This document shows positions 35,576-44,545 of a DNA stretch of 64,000 nt, piece by piece. A program made the position numbers and the translations under genes. Below the pieces are notes generated by a model. That model was not told where the DNA came from, ran no database searches, and saw only the letters and a program-made list of their open reading frames with translations. The stretch's first letter is position 1; each line of letters opens with the position of its first letter. This stretch comes from Bacillota bacterium (GTDB taxonomy: Bacteria; Bacillota; Clostridia; Oscillospirales; Ruminococcaceae). The DNA is taken from assembly GCA_023439835.1 (NCBI GenBank), contig JAEXUW010000021.1, positions 184,731 through 248,730 on the forward strand, written 5' to 3'.

Positions 35576-35639
35576 CATAAGCGGGTGAACGTCCAACTTA
35601 TGTAATTACGAAATAATTCCTCGCCAAAATGACGGGGAG
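35576..35639 (+). promoter_or_regulatory. Two hairpins in the glnA leader
   Basis: CATAAG (35576-35581) pairs with CTTATG (35597-35602). Inside, TG/CA closes a six-base loop AACGTC with A1 and G4, though the stem is interrupted. A second hairpin pairs TTCCTCG (35617-35623) with CGGGGAG (35633-35639) around a 9-base loop. This may be a divergent ANTAR target, but it is less convincing than those before glnN, amt and gltB. Confidence 0.45.
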
Positions 35640-35682
35640 TTTGCACTATAAAGGAGTATTAATTCTGGCTGGAGGTGACAAA

Positions 35683-37002
35683 ATGAATTTTACAAAAAAC
35701 GAGATATTACAGTATGTGGCTGAAAACGATGTAAAGTTCATAAGACTGGCGTTTTTTGATATTTTCGGAAGAATGAAAAATATCAGCATTATGGCATCTG
35801 AGCTCCCCAGGGCTTTTAATCAGGGGGTGCTTTTTGATGCGTCAGCAGTCAAGGGCTTTATGAATGTTGAGGAATCAGATTTGCTTTTGTTCCCCGACTG
35901 TGAAACTCTGACTGTGTTGCCGTGGCGTCCTCAGCAGGGAAGGGTTATCAGATTTTTCTGTAATATTAAACACCCTGACGGACGACCTTTTGAGGGCGAC
36001 GGAAGATACGTTTTGAAAAAGGCTATGGATGAGGCAAAGCAAGCTGGTTATACTGTTCAGATTGGCTCAGAGTGTGAGTTTTATCTCTTTGAAGCTGATG
36101 AAAAAGGGAATCCCACAAAAATTCCTCATGACTTCGGCGGATACTGTGATGTTGCTCCTCTTGATCGTGGCGAAAACGTAAGACGTGAAATATGCCTAAC
36201 GCTTGAGGAAATGGGCATACGACCAGAAACGTCGCATCATGAATCGGGTAACGGTCAGAATGAAATTGATTTCAAATATGCCGGTGCTCTTAAAGCTGCG
36301 GATGATCTTCAGACCTTTAAAAACGTCGTAAAGAGTATTGCTTCAAGGTATGGTCTTTTTGCGTCCTTTATGCCACTTCCTTTATATGATGATATGGGAA
36401 GCGGTCTTCACATTAATTTTTCACTTCTTGAAAACGGAGTAAATATTTTTAAGGGCAGACACGAGGGGCATTCCGCCGAGGCAGAAAGCTTTATTGCAGG
36501 AATACTTCGCAGAGTTCGTGAAATAACACTCTTTTTAAATCCAATTACCAATTCATATGCGAGATTTGGAAAAGGTGAAGCGCCCAGATATATTACATGG
36601 TCGCATGAGAACAGATCACAGCTTATCAGAATTCCTGCTGCAACGGGTGAGCTTTCAAGGATGGAGCTTCGTTCACCAGATCCGACATGCAATCCTTACA
36701 TTGCATTTTCATTATTGATATATGCAGGGCTTGAGGGGATAAAAGAAAACATTTCGCTTCCGGCGCCGACAGATGTAAATCTTTTTTCTGCGGACGAGTC
36801 TATTACCGGAGATATTGAACAGCTTCCTAAAACCTTAATGGAATCAGTCGAGCTAGCGAAAAAGAGCGAATTTGTCAGTTCGGTTCTTAGTTCAAAAATT
36901 ATTGACACATATGTTGAAGAAAAACAGCAGGAATATTCTGAAATGACTGAAAGCGCCGATATAGATAATTACGAGACAAAAAAGTATTTCAGATTTTATT
37001 GA
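35683..37002 (+). CDS. glnA: Glutamine synthetase type I
   Basis: GSI of 439 residues, the length of the Gram-positive GSI-alpha group. Motifs include FFDIFGRMKNISIMASELP, the metal-binding IGSECEFYLF, the ammonia/glutamate loop HESGNGQNEIDFKYA, GSGLHINFSL and the ATP segment ITWSHENRSQLIRIPA. There is no adenylylation loop, so activity control by GlnE is not expected. The start at 35683 follows GGAGGTG. A second, unrelated synthetase (glnN) lies divergently 700 bases away. The ANTAR regulator gene follows after 46 bases, almost certainly in the same transcript. Confidence 0.96.
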   Translation: MNFTKNEILQYVAENDVKFIRLAFFDIFGRMKNISIMASELPRAFNQGVLFDASAVKGFMNVEESDLLLFPDCETLTVLPWRPQQGRVIRFFCNIKHPDGRPFEGDGRYVLKKAMDEAKQAGYTVQIGSECEFYLFEADEKGNPTKIPHDFGGYCDVAPLDRGENVRREICLTLEEMGIRPETSHHESGNGQNEIDFKYAGALKAADDLQTFKNVVKSIASRYGLFASFMPLPLYDDMGSGLHINFSLLENGVNIFKGRHEGHSAEAESFIAGILRRVREITLFLNPITNSYARFGKGEAPRYITWSHENRSQLIRIPAATGELSRMELRSPDPTCNPYIAFSLLIYAGLEGIKENISLPAPTDVNLFSADESITGDIEQLPKTLMESVELAKKSEFVSSVLSSKIIDTYVEEKQQEYSEMTESADIDNYETKKYFRFY

Positions 37003-37048
37003 CAGTTTGATTTTAGCATAAATTCATTAATGGAACGGTGGTGACATC

Positions 37049-37618
37049 ATGAATAGCGTGCTATTGGTTTCAAGCAACGAAAAAGCATCTCAAATGCTTG
37101 TAAGCCTTGTAAAGACGGAGAATTCTCCGCAAATTTCATCTGTTGAAAATGGTTCGGGTGCAAGACGTACAATTTTAAACAATGATTATGATTTGGTTGT
37201 GATTAATGCGCCGTTGATTGACGAGTTCGGGCATGATCTTGCCATCACAATGACTGAAAAGACATCGGCGGGCATAATCCTGCTTGTAAAAAACGAGGTT
37301 TCTGACCAGATAGCTGAAAAGGTTGAAAACTTCGGTGTTCTTGTGGTGTCAAAGCCTGTTATAAAACAGCTTTTTTATCAGGCAGTTAAGCTTGCAAACG
37401 CTTCAAGAAAGCGCATGATGGGGCTTCAAAATGAGAATGAGAAGCTTCAGAATAAAATTGGGGAAATTAGGCTTATTGACAGGGCGAAGTGTGCGCTCAT
37501 TCAGTATTTAAAGCTGACTGAGCCACAGGCGCACCGTTATATAGAAAAACAGGCAATGGATATGAGAATAACCAGGCGTGAGGTTGCCGAGGGCATCCTG
37601 AAAACCTATGAATGTTAA
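37049..37618 (+). CDS. ANTAR-domain RNA-binding antiterminator with a degenerate receiver domain
   Basis: A 189-residue regulator resembling NitR, which is encoded beside glnA in clostridia. Residues 1-120 have the receiver fold, but the phospho-acceptor Asp is Asn53 (YDLVVINAPL) and the acidic pair is Ser8-Ser9 (LLVSSNEKA), so it is probably not phosphorylated. A coiled segment (LQNENEKLQNKIGEIRLIDRAK) leads to a C-terminal ANTAR domain (CALIQYLKLTEPQAHRYIEKQA, then ITRREVAEGIL). ANTAR domains bind paired hairpins with A1/G4 hexaloops and prevent termination. The hexaloop leaders of glnN, amt and gltB are the likely targets. The input signal is unknown. Confidence 0.9.
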   Translation: MNSVLLVSSNEKASQMLVSLVKTENSPQISSVENGSGARRTILNNDYDLVVINAPLIDEFGHDLAITMTEKTSAGIILLVKNEVSDQIAEKVENFGVLVVSKPVIKQLFYQAVKLANASRKRMMGLQNENEKLQNKIGEIRLIDRAKCALIQYLKLTEPQAHRYIEKQAMDMRITRREVAEGILKTYEC

Positions 37619-37632
37619 ACGGAGGGGAAAAT

Positions 37633-38715
37633 ATGAATCAAAAAGCGTATCTGATTCTTGAAAACGGCACAATTTTTGAGGGGAAAAGCTTTGGCGCTTC
37701 TGGTGAGGTTGTCGGTGAAATTGTTTTCACGACAGCTATGACCGGCTATTTAGAGACACTGACTGACCCGAGCTATTACGGGCAGATAGTTGTTCAGACA
37801 TTTCCGCTTATCGGAAATTATGGTGTTATTCCCGTTGATTTTGAAAGTAAGCATCCTTATTTAAAAGCATATATTGTAAAAGACTGGTGTCAAGAGCCTT
37901 CAAATTTCCGTTGTGAGGGTGATCTTGACACTTTTTTAAAGCAGTCGGGAATAATTGGTCTTTATGGAATAGACACTAGAGCATTGACTAAAATCGTTCG
38001 TGAGCATGGAGTTATGAACGGCAGGATTGTTCCCGAGGGACTTGCCACCGGGCTTAAGCTAAGTGAGCTTAAGGAATTTGTGATAACTGATGCGGTTAAA
38101 TCAGTTACCTGTGAAAAGGAAGAAACCTTCATCCCAGACAATAATAAATATAGGGTCGCTTTGTGGGATTTCGGAGCAAAGGAAAATATAAAAAGAGAGC
38201 TTATGAAGCGTGGCTGTGAGGTTACAGTTCTTCCATCTAGTACAACTTCTGATAGAATAAAAGAGCTTGGCTTTGACGGAATAATGCTGTCAAACGGGCC
38301 TGGCGATCCCGCCGAAAATGTCGGAGTAATTGAGGAGCTTAAAAAGCTGTTTGACGCTAAAATACCCACCTTTGGTATTTGTCTTGGGCATCAGCTTTTG
38401 GCACTTTCAAGCGGAGGGAAGACAGAAAAGCTTCACTATGGACATAGGGGTGCTAATCAGCCTGCCGTCGAAACCTCAACAGGCAGGGTATATATTACAA
38501 GTCAGAATCACGGTTATGCTGTGGTTAACGACAGTATGGGCGAAAATTCAAGAATCAGCTTCATAAATGCCAACGACGGAACGTGTGAGGGGGTCGAGTA
38601 CCTTGACAAGCCCGCATTTTCGGTTCAGTTCCATCCTGAGGCTAGTGCAGGGCCACTTGATACATCATTTCTGTTCGACCGTTTTATCACGCTTATTGAG
38701 GGAGGTAAAAAGTAA
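37633..38715 (+). CDS. carA: Carbamoyl phosphate synthase small (glutaminase) subunit
   Basis: Releases ammonia from glutamine and passes it to CarB, for arginine and pyrimidine synthesis. The 360 residues have the CarA N-terminal domain (LILENGTIFEGKSFGASGEVVGE, TGYLETLTDPSY) and a class I amidotransferase domain with Cys250 (GICLGHQLLAL) and the His-Glu pair in QFHPEASAGP. The start at 37633 follows GGAGGGG; an in-frame ATG at 37612, in the end of the ANTAR gene, has no such site. The gene lies 14 bases after that gene, so glutamine synthesis and glutamine use are in one transcript. Its stop overlaps the carB start (TAATG). Confidence 0.97.
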   Translation: MNQKAYLILENGTIFEGKSFGASGEVVGEIVFTTAMTGYLETLTDPSYYGQIVVQTFPLIGNYGVIPVDFESKHPYLKAYIVKDWCQEPSNFRCEGDLDTFLKQSGIIGLYGIDTRALTKIVREHGVMNGRIVPEGLATGLKLSELKEFVITDAVKSVTCEKEETFIPDNNKYRVALWDFGAKENIKRELMKRGCEVTVLPSSTTSDRIKELGFDGIMLSNGPGDPAENVGVIEELKKLFDAKIPTFGICLGHQLLALSSGGKTEKLHYGHRGANQPAVETSTGRVYITSQNHGYAVVNDSMGENSRISFINANDGTCEGVEYLDKPAFSVQFHPEASAGPLDTSFLFDRFITLIEGGKK

Positions 38716-41700
38716 TGCCTTTAAACAAAGATATCAAAAGGGTTATGGTAATAGGCTCAGGGCCTATAGTAATCGGACAGGCTGCTGAATTTGACTATGC
38801 GGGAACACAGGCTTGCCGTGCTTTAAAGGAAGAGGGCATTGAGGTTATACTTGTCAATTCAAATCCAGCGACCATCATGACTGACAATGCAATGGCAGAT
38901 AAAATATATATTGAGCCTCTCACTCTTGAAACCGTAAAAAGAATTATAAAGAAGGAGCGCCCCGACAGTCTTCTTTCAACACTTGGGGGACAGACAGGGC
39001 TGACTCTTTCTATGCAGCTTGCAAAGTCAGGCTTTTTAAAAGAGTATAATGTTAAGCTTCTTGGTGCAAACCCTGAAACCATCGACAAGGCTGAGGACAG
39101 GCAGATGTTCAAGGACACGATGCAGTCTATCGGACAGCCCTGTATTCCTTCACTTGTCGTAACCGACGTTGAAAGCGCTGCGGAATTCGCAAAAACTATT
39201 GATTATCCTGTAATTATTCGTCCTGCGTTCACCCTTGGCGGAACAGGCGGTGGCATTGTAAATAATGAAGAAGAGCTTCGTGAGATTACACGAAATGGTC
39301 TTGCTCTTTCACCAATACATCAGGTTTTGGTTGAAAAGTGCATTTCCGGCTGGAAGGAAATTGAGTTTGAGGTTATGCGTGACAGCCTCGGAAATGTCAT
39401 CACCGTTTGCTCGATGGAGAATTTTGACCCTGTCGGCGTTCACACCGGTGACAGCATAGTTATAGCCCCTGCTGTAACGCTCTCCGACAAGGAATACCAG
39501 ATGCTTCGTTCAGCGGCGCTTAACATAATTTCCGAGCTGAAGGTTGAGGGTGGCTGTAACTGCCAGTTTGCGCTTCATCCCGACAGCTTTGATTATGCGG
39601 TAATTGAGGTAAACCCCAGAGTATCACGTTCATCGGCACTCGCTTCAAAGGCGACAGGCTATCCGATCGCAAAGGTTGCGGCGAAAATCGCTTTGGGCTA
39701 TACGCTCAGTGAAATTAAAAATGCGATTACGGGGAAAACCGCTGCTGCTTTTGAACCTGCACTTGATTATGTTGTTGTCAAGCTTCCAAAATGGCCGTTT
39801 GACAAGTTTGTATATGCAAAGAGAACACTAGGCACACAGATGAAAGCAACAGGTGAGGTTATGTCAATCGGCACAACCTTTGAGGAAGCTATAATGAAGG
39901 CGGTCAGGGGCGCAGAAATCGGACACGACAGTCTTTTAAGCCCTAAGCTATTCGGCTGTACAGATGATGAAATCAAAGCCAAGCTTCACGAATGTAACGA
40001 TTTAAGGCTTTTTGTGGTATATGAAGCTCTTCGCCGTGGTGTTTCAAAGGAATATATTCATGATATAACCATGATAGATTTCTGGTTTTTATCAAAGCTT
40101 CTAAACATAGTCAAATGTGAAAGGGAGCTTGAAAAAGGCGAACTTTCAGAAGAGCTTTATTATAAAGCTAAAAAACTTGGTTATCTCGATAAGGTTATAA
40201 AGAGCATATCGGGGTGTGAAATTGCAAAGCCGCTTTATGCATCGTATAAAATGGTTGACACCTGTGCGGCGGAATTTTCAGCGCAGACACCGTATTTCTA
40301 TTCGGGATATGAAAAAGAGGACGAGGCATCAGAGTTCATAAAGTCGCATAATTCAGGAAAGAAAACTGTTATAGTTTTCGGCTCGGGCCCTATCAGAATC
40401 GGTCAGGGAATTGAGTTTGACTATGCGTCTGTTCATTGTGTGTGGGCGCTGAAAAAACAGGGCTTTGATGTTGTTATTGTAAATAACAATCCAGAAACAG
40501 TTTCGACAGATTTTGATACAGCTGACAGGCTTTATTTCGAACCTCTCACAAACGAGGACGTAATGAATGTCATCAGAGTGGAAAAGCCTTATGGAGTAGT
40601 TGTGGCATTCGGCGGACAGACAGCTATCAAGCTGACGAAATTCTTGTCACAAAACGGCGTAAATATACTTGGAACTCCTGCGGACAGTATTGACGCAGCC
40701 GAGGACAGGGAGCGTTTTGAAGAACTATTAGAAAAGCTTCAGATTAAGCGTCCTCAGGGCTATACCGTTATGAATGCAGACGAGGCTGTTAAAATTGCTA
40801 ACAGAATTCAGTATCCAGTTCTTATGCGTCCTTCCTATGTTTTAGGGGGACAGAATATGATTATTGCCTTCAACGATGACGATATACAGGAATACATGGA
40901 AATCATACTCCGCCAGAATATTGAAAACCCTGTTCTTATTGACAAATACTTAAACGGAACAGAAATTGAGGTTGACGCGATATGCGACGGTGATGAAATT
41001 CTTATTCCTGGTATAATGGAGCATATTGAAAGAGCCGGAATACACTCCGGCGATTCAATAGCCGTTTATCCCGCATGGAATGTAAGCGATGACCTCACCG
41101 AAAAAATAATAGACTGCTCAAAACGCCTTGCGGTTTCGCTCAACACAATGGGACTTGTCAATATTCAGTATCTGATTTATGAAAACGAGCTTTATGTTAT
41201 TGAAGTAAATCCTCGCTCCTCACGAACAATACCCTACATTTCTAAGGTTACGGGTGTGCCGATGGTTGAGCTTGCCACAAGGGCAATGCTTGGCGAGAAG
41301 CTCTGCGATATGGGCTTTGGAACGGGGCTGTACAAGAAATCTCCGTATATTGCAGTGAAGGTTCCCGTATTTTCCTTTGAAAAGCTTATCGACGTTGACA
41401 ACCATTTAGGCCCTGAAATGAAATCGACTGGCGAGGTTCTTGCTATCGCAAATACACTTGAGGAATCACTATATAAGGGGCTTATTGCCGCTGGCTATAA
41501 ACTCGGTAAAAAGGGCGGAGTGCTTATTACTGTACGTGACAGCGACAAGCACGAAATTCCCGCAACAGCAAAGGCTTTTTCGGATTTGGGCTTTAAACTT
41601 TATGCAACGGAGGGAACGGCAAAAATTCTTAACGAACAAGGCATTGAGGCTACTCCCGTCAAGAAAATTCACGAGGCGAGCGAAAACACGCTTACTATGA

Positions 41701-42758
41701 TTGAAAGCGGAAAAATCGCTTACGTTATCTCAACTTCATCAAAGGGAAGAATTCCAACTCGTGACAGCGTTAAAATAAGGAGAAAAACGGTTGAGCGCAA
41801 CATTCCTTGCTTGACCTCAATTGATACAGCAAATGCTATTGCTTCAAGTCTGAAGAGCAAGTTTTCTGAGCATTCGACAGAGCTTGTTAACATTAATGAT
41901 ATGCGTACAGAAAGACAGAAGCTTGAATTCACGAAAATGCAGGGCTGTGGAAACGACTATATTTACTTCAACTGCTTTGACCAGAGAATAGATAATCCTG
42001 AGGGGCTTTCAGTCAGGCTTTCAGACAGGCATTTTGGAATTGGCGGTGACGGAGTAATACTAATCTGCCGTTCAAAAATAGCCGATGCGAAAATGAGAAT
42101 GTTTAATCTTGACGGCTCAGAGGGTAAAATGTGCGGAAACGGAATTCGTTGTGTCGCAAAATTTATGCGTGACAACGGTTTGGTTGATAAGGACACTATG
42201 ACAATAGAAACACTCAGCGGAATAATGTCACTTGAGCTTTTCTATCATGGTGGCGAGGTTAAAAACGTTCGTGTCAATATGGGGAAAGCAGAGCTTGACC
42301 CGAAAAAAATTCCCGTCAGACTTGAAGGCGACAGTATAATAAACCGAGAAGCGGATATCGCGGGAAGCAAATACAGCATTACTTGTGTTTCAATGGGAAA
42401 TCCCCATTGTGTTGTGTTCCAGAATAATGTCGACACCTTTGACATTGAAAAAATCGGCCCTGAGTTTGAGCATGCACCGATTTTCCCAGAGAGAGTAAAC
42501 ACCGAATTTATTAAGGTTCTTGATAAAAACACATTGAAAATGCGTGTTTGGGAAAGAGGAAGCGGCGAAACCTGGGCTTGTGGAACAGGAGCGTGCGCAG
42601 CTGCGGTTGCGGCGGTTTTAAACGGGTATTGCAATAGAAATGAGGACATTACAGTCAAGCTTCTGGGCGGTGATCTTGTTATTCGATATACCGAGGATAA
42701 CACCGTATTCATGACCGGAAACGCACTAACTGTTTTTAAAGGGCAAATAGTTATTTAA
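38715..42758 (+). CDS. carB: Fusion of carbamoyl phosphate synthase large subunit (CarB) and diaminopimelate epimerase (DapF)
   Basis: A single uninterrupted frame of 1347 residues. Residues 1-1063 are a complete CarB: two ATP-grasp halves (start VMVIGSGPIVIGQAAEFDYAG, second half VIVFGSGPIRIGQGIEFDYA) and a C-terminal MGS-like allosteric domain. Residues 1068-1347 are a complete DapF (LEFTKMQGCGNDYIYFN). Its two catalytic cysteines are Cys1140 (GKMCGNGIRC) and Cys1289 (WACGTGACAA). The linker is only about five residues. No internal ribosome binding site is visible before the ATG at 41901. The next gene is dapL, whose product makes LL-diaminopimelate, the DapF substrate. The fusion is unusual, and a sequencing error joining two genes cannot be excluded. 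Confidence 0.93.
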   Translation: MPLNKDIKRVMVIGSGPIVIGQAAEFDYAGTQACRALKEEGIEVILVNSNPATIMTDNAMADKIYIEPLTLETVKRIIKKERPDSLLSTLGGQTGLTLSMQLAKSGFLKEYNVKLLGANPETIDKAEDRQMFKDTMQSIGQPCIPSLVVTDVESAAEFAKTIDYPVIIRPAFTLGGTGGGIVNNEEELREITRNGLALSPIHQVLVEKCISGWKEIEFEVMRDSLGNVITVCSMENFDPVGVHTGDSIVIAPAVTLSDKEYQMLRSAALNIISELKVEGGCNCQFALHPDSFDYAVIEVNPRVSRSSALASKATGYPIAKVAAKIALGYTLSEIKNAITGKTAAAFEPALDYVVVKLPKWPFDKFVYAKRTLGTQMKATGEVMSIGTTFEEAIMKAVRGAEIGHDSLLSPKLFGCTDDEIKAKLHECNDLRLFVVYEALRRGVSKEYIHDITMIDFWFLSKLLNIVKCERELEKGELSEELYYKAKKLGYLDKVIKSISGCEIAKPLYASYKMVDTCAAEFSAQTPYFYSGYEKEDEASEFIKSHNSGKKTVIVFGSGPIRIGQGIEFDYASVHCVWALKKQGFDVVIVNNNPETVSTDFDTADRLYFEPLTNEDVMNVIRVEKPYGVVVAFGGQTAIKLTKFLSQNGVNILGTPADSIDAAEDRERFEELLEKLQIKRPQGYTVMNADEAVKIANRIQYPVLMRPSYVLGGQNMIIAFNDDDIQEYMEIILRQNIENPVLIDKYLNGTEIEVDAICDGDEILIPGIMEHIERAGIHSGDSIAVYPAWNVSDDLTEKIIDCSKRLAVSLNTMGLVNIQYLIYENELYVIEVNPRSSRTIPYISKVTGVPMVELATRAMLGEKLCDMGFGTGLYKKSPYIAVKVPVFSFEKLIDVDNHLGPEMKSTGEVLAIANTLEESLYKGLIAAGYKLGKKGGVLITVRDSDKHEIPATAKAFSDLGFKLYATEGTAKILNEQGIEATPVKKIHEASENTLTMIESGKIAYVISTSSKGRIPTRDSVKIRRKTVERNIPCLTSIDTANAIASSLKSKFSEHSTELVNINDMRTERQKLEFTKMQGCGNDYIYFNCFDQRIDNPEGLSVRLSDRHFGIGGDGVILICRSKIADAKMRMFNLDGSEGKMCGNGIRCVAKFMRDNGLVDKDTMTIETLSGIMSLELFYHGGEVKNVRVNMGKAELDPKKIPVRLEGDSIINREADIAGSKYSITCVSMGNPHCVVFQNNVDTFDIEKIGPEFEHAPIFPERVNTEFIKVLDKNTLKMRVWERGSGETWACGTGACAAAVAAVLNGYCNRNEDITVKLLGGDLVIRYTEDNTVFMTGNALTVFKGQIVI

Positions 42759-42772
42759 ATAATAATCTAAAG

Positions 42773-42806
42773 ATTCTGCCCCTAACCTATTGACAAGGGG
42801 CAGAAT
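42773..42806 (+). terminator. Hairpin between carB-dapF and dapL
   Basis: Perfect 11-bp stem ATTCTGCCCCT / AGGGGCAGAAT with a 12-base loop, followed by TTATTATATAG, a moderate T-tract. Confidence 0.85.
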
Positions 42807-42852
42807 TTATTATATAGTGTTCTTATTAAGGAACACTAAGGAGATGAGTTTT

Positions 42853-44055
42853 ATGGCATTAATGAATGAAAATATTAAAAGCATGAAGCAGAGTTATCTT
42901 TTTGCCGAAATCGCAAAAAGAGTACGTGAGTTTTCAGCGACTAACCCTGACAAGAAGCTTATTCGTCTTGGAATTGGCGACGTTACGCTTCCTCTTGCAC
43001 CTGTTGTTGTAGAGGCAATGAAAAAGGGCTGTGATGAGCTTGCTGTCAAAGAAACCTTTAAGGGCTATCCTGACTATGAGGGATATGAGTTTCTAAGACA
43101 GGCGGTTTCAGACTATTATAAAAATGAAATCGGTGTAACCGTTGACGCATCGGAAATTTTAATTTCAGACGGAGCAAAGTCAGACTGTGGGAATATCGGT
43201 GACATTTTCTCTGATATGAATACAGTGCTTGTAACCGATCCAGTATATCCCGTTTATGTTGACACAAACACAATGGGCGGACGAGATATTGTTTATGCAG
43301 ATTCAAACGAGACTAACGGTTTTTCGGCGATGCCTGACGATAGTGTCAAGGCTGATATTATTTATCTTTGCTCGCCTAATAATCCGACAGGCTCGGCTTA
43401 TACAAAAGCACAGCTTGAGAAGTGGGTTGAGTATGCAAAGGCAAATAATGCAATAATCCTCTATGACAGTGCTTATGAGGCTTTTGTTTCAGATAAGGAC
43501 ATTCCAAGAAGTATATTTGCTGTTGAGGGTGCCAGAGAATGTGCGATTGAATTTTGTTCACTTTCAAAAACTGCTGGTTTTACGGGAACACGCTGCGGTT
43601 ATACTGTTATTCCTAAGGAGCTTGTGGTTCACGACGGTGAAGGCTTGGAGCATTCAGTTTATAAGCTTTGGTATCGTCGCCAAGCGACAAAGTTCAATGG
43701 TGTTTCATATCCTGTTCAGTGTGCAGCAGCAGCGGTCTTTTCTCCTGAAGGACAAAAGCAGATTAAAGAAAACATTGCATTTTATATGGAGAATGCAAAG
43801 ATTATTGCTGATGCACTTACCGAAATGGGCATTTGGTTCACAGGTGGAAAGAATTCGCCTTACATCTGGCTTAAATGCCCCGCCGGAATGAAATCGTGGG
43901 ATTTTTTCGATAAGCTTTTGAATGAAATTAACGTTGTTGGAACTCCCGGAGCGGGCTTTGGAGATAATGGCGAGGGCTTTTTCAGACTGACAGCCTTCGG
44001 CGACAGAGAGAATACTCTTGAAGCTGTAAGACGCCTGAAAACACTTAAATTCTAA
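42853..44055 (+). CDS. dapL: LL-diaminopimelate aminotransferase
   Basis: A PLP-dependent class I/II aminotransferase that converts tetrahydrodipicolinate directly to LL-diaminopimelate, for lysine and peptidoglycan. The 400 residues include LIRLGIGDVTLPLAPVVVEAMKKG and ETFKGYPDYEGYEFLRQA, which are characteristic of DapL. The PLP lysine is Lys239 in SLSKTAGFTGTRCGY, and DPVYPVYVDTN is also present. The start at 42853 lies 9 bases after AAGGAG. It directly follows the DapF domain of the fusion gene, so the last two steps to meso-diaminopimelate are adjacent. The hairpin between them suggests some independent control. Confidence 0.95.
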   Translation: MALMNENIKSMKQSYLFAEIAKRVREFSATNPDKKLIRLGIGDVTLPLAPVVVEAMKKGCDELAVKETFKGYPDYEGYEFLRQAVSDYYKNEIGVTVDASEILISDGAKSDCGNIGDIFSDMNTVLVTDPVYPVYVDTNTMGGRDIVYADSNETNGFSAMPDDSVKADIIYLCSPNNPTGSAYTKAQLEKWVEYAKANNAIILYDSAYEAFVSDKDIPRSIFAVEGARECAIEFCSLSKTAGFTGTRCGYTVIPKELVVHDGEGLEHSVYKLWYRRQATKFNGVSYPVQCAAAAVFSPEGQKQIKENIAFYMENAKIIADALTEMGIWFTGGKNSPYIWLKCPAGMKSWDFFDKLLNEINVVGTPGAGFGDNGEGFFRLTAFGDRENTLEAVRRLKTLKF

Positions 44056-44167
44056 TACAAACATTCAGTTGGCCTTAATTAGTCACGATACTAAAATATC
44101 TTGTGAGAAAGCATCGCTTGTTATCTGATTATTTGTTACAATATTAAAAATTCGGAGGGATAATCAT

Positions 44168-44419
44168 ATGGCTGTTTTAATAGATATGCCGAATATCGGT
44201 AAGGTCGCTCGTGATTTACTCATTCAAGTTGGAATAGATACGCCTGAAAAGCTTATTAGTATTGGGAGTAAGGAAGCTTTTTTAAGAATAAGAATGATTG
44301 ATACGAGTGCATGCCTTCATATGCTGTACGGACTTGAAGGAGCAGTGCAGGGGATACGAGATACACTGCTTTCATTAGAGTCCAAGCAGGATTTGAAAGT
44401 ATTTTTTAAAAAACTGTAA
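44168..44419 (+). CDS. Small TfoX C-terminal domain protein
   Basis: An 83-residue protein that consists only of a TfoX_C (helix-hairpin-helix-like) domain: DMPNIGKVARDLLIQVGIDTPEKLISIGSKEAFLRIR and then CLHMLYGLEGAVQGIRDTLL. Stand-alone forms are common in Bacillota and have no settled role; a link to competence has been shown only for the full-length proteobacterial proteins. The ATG follows a CGGAGGG site and the gene ends at a strong terminator, so it is a real small gene. Confidence 0.85.
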   Translation: MAVLIDMPNIGKVARDLLIQVGIDTPEKLISIGSKEAFLRIRMIDTSACLHMLYGLEGAVQGIRDTLLSLESKQDLKVFFKKL

Positions 44420-44446
44420 GCTATAAATTTGCAAATATAATAATAT

Positions 44447-44481
44447 TCCCCGCCTTTGAATTATCAAAAGCGGGGATTTTT
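44447..44481 (+). terminator. Terminator after the TfoX_C gene
   Basis: TCCCCGC / GCGGGGA, with inner TTTGA/TCAAA pairing, followed by TTTTTATT. Confidence 0.92.
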
Positions 44482-44545
44482 ATTGATGGAGCAGAACAGT
44501 TTAAAGCACATATCTTATTTATAGTTGAGCGTTTAGTTTATAGAA

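Noticed and set aside
35581..35602. Resemblance to the glutamine riboswitch (glnA RNA) core
   Set aside because: The GGGTGAACG match is on the wrong strand for glnA and the surrounding three-helix junction is missing.
35425..35646. Minus-strand open frame of 73 codons between glnN and glnA
   Set aside because: It overlaps the glnA promoter and leader, and its composition reflects A/T-rich non-coding DNA.
41901..42758. Separate dapF gene starting at the internal ATG
   Set aside because: No Shine-Dalgarno sequence precedes it and no stop ends carB, so a fusion is the simplest reading; internal initiation is not excluded.
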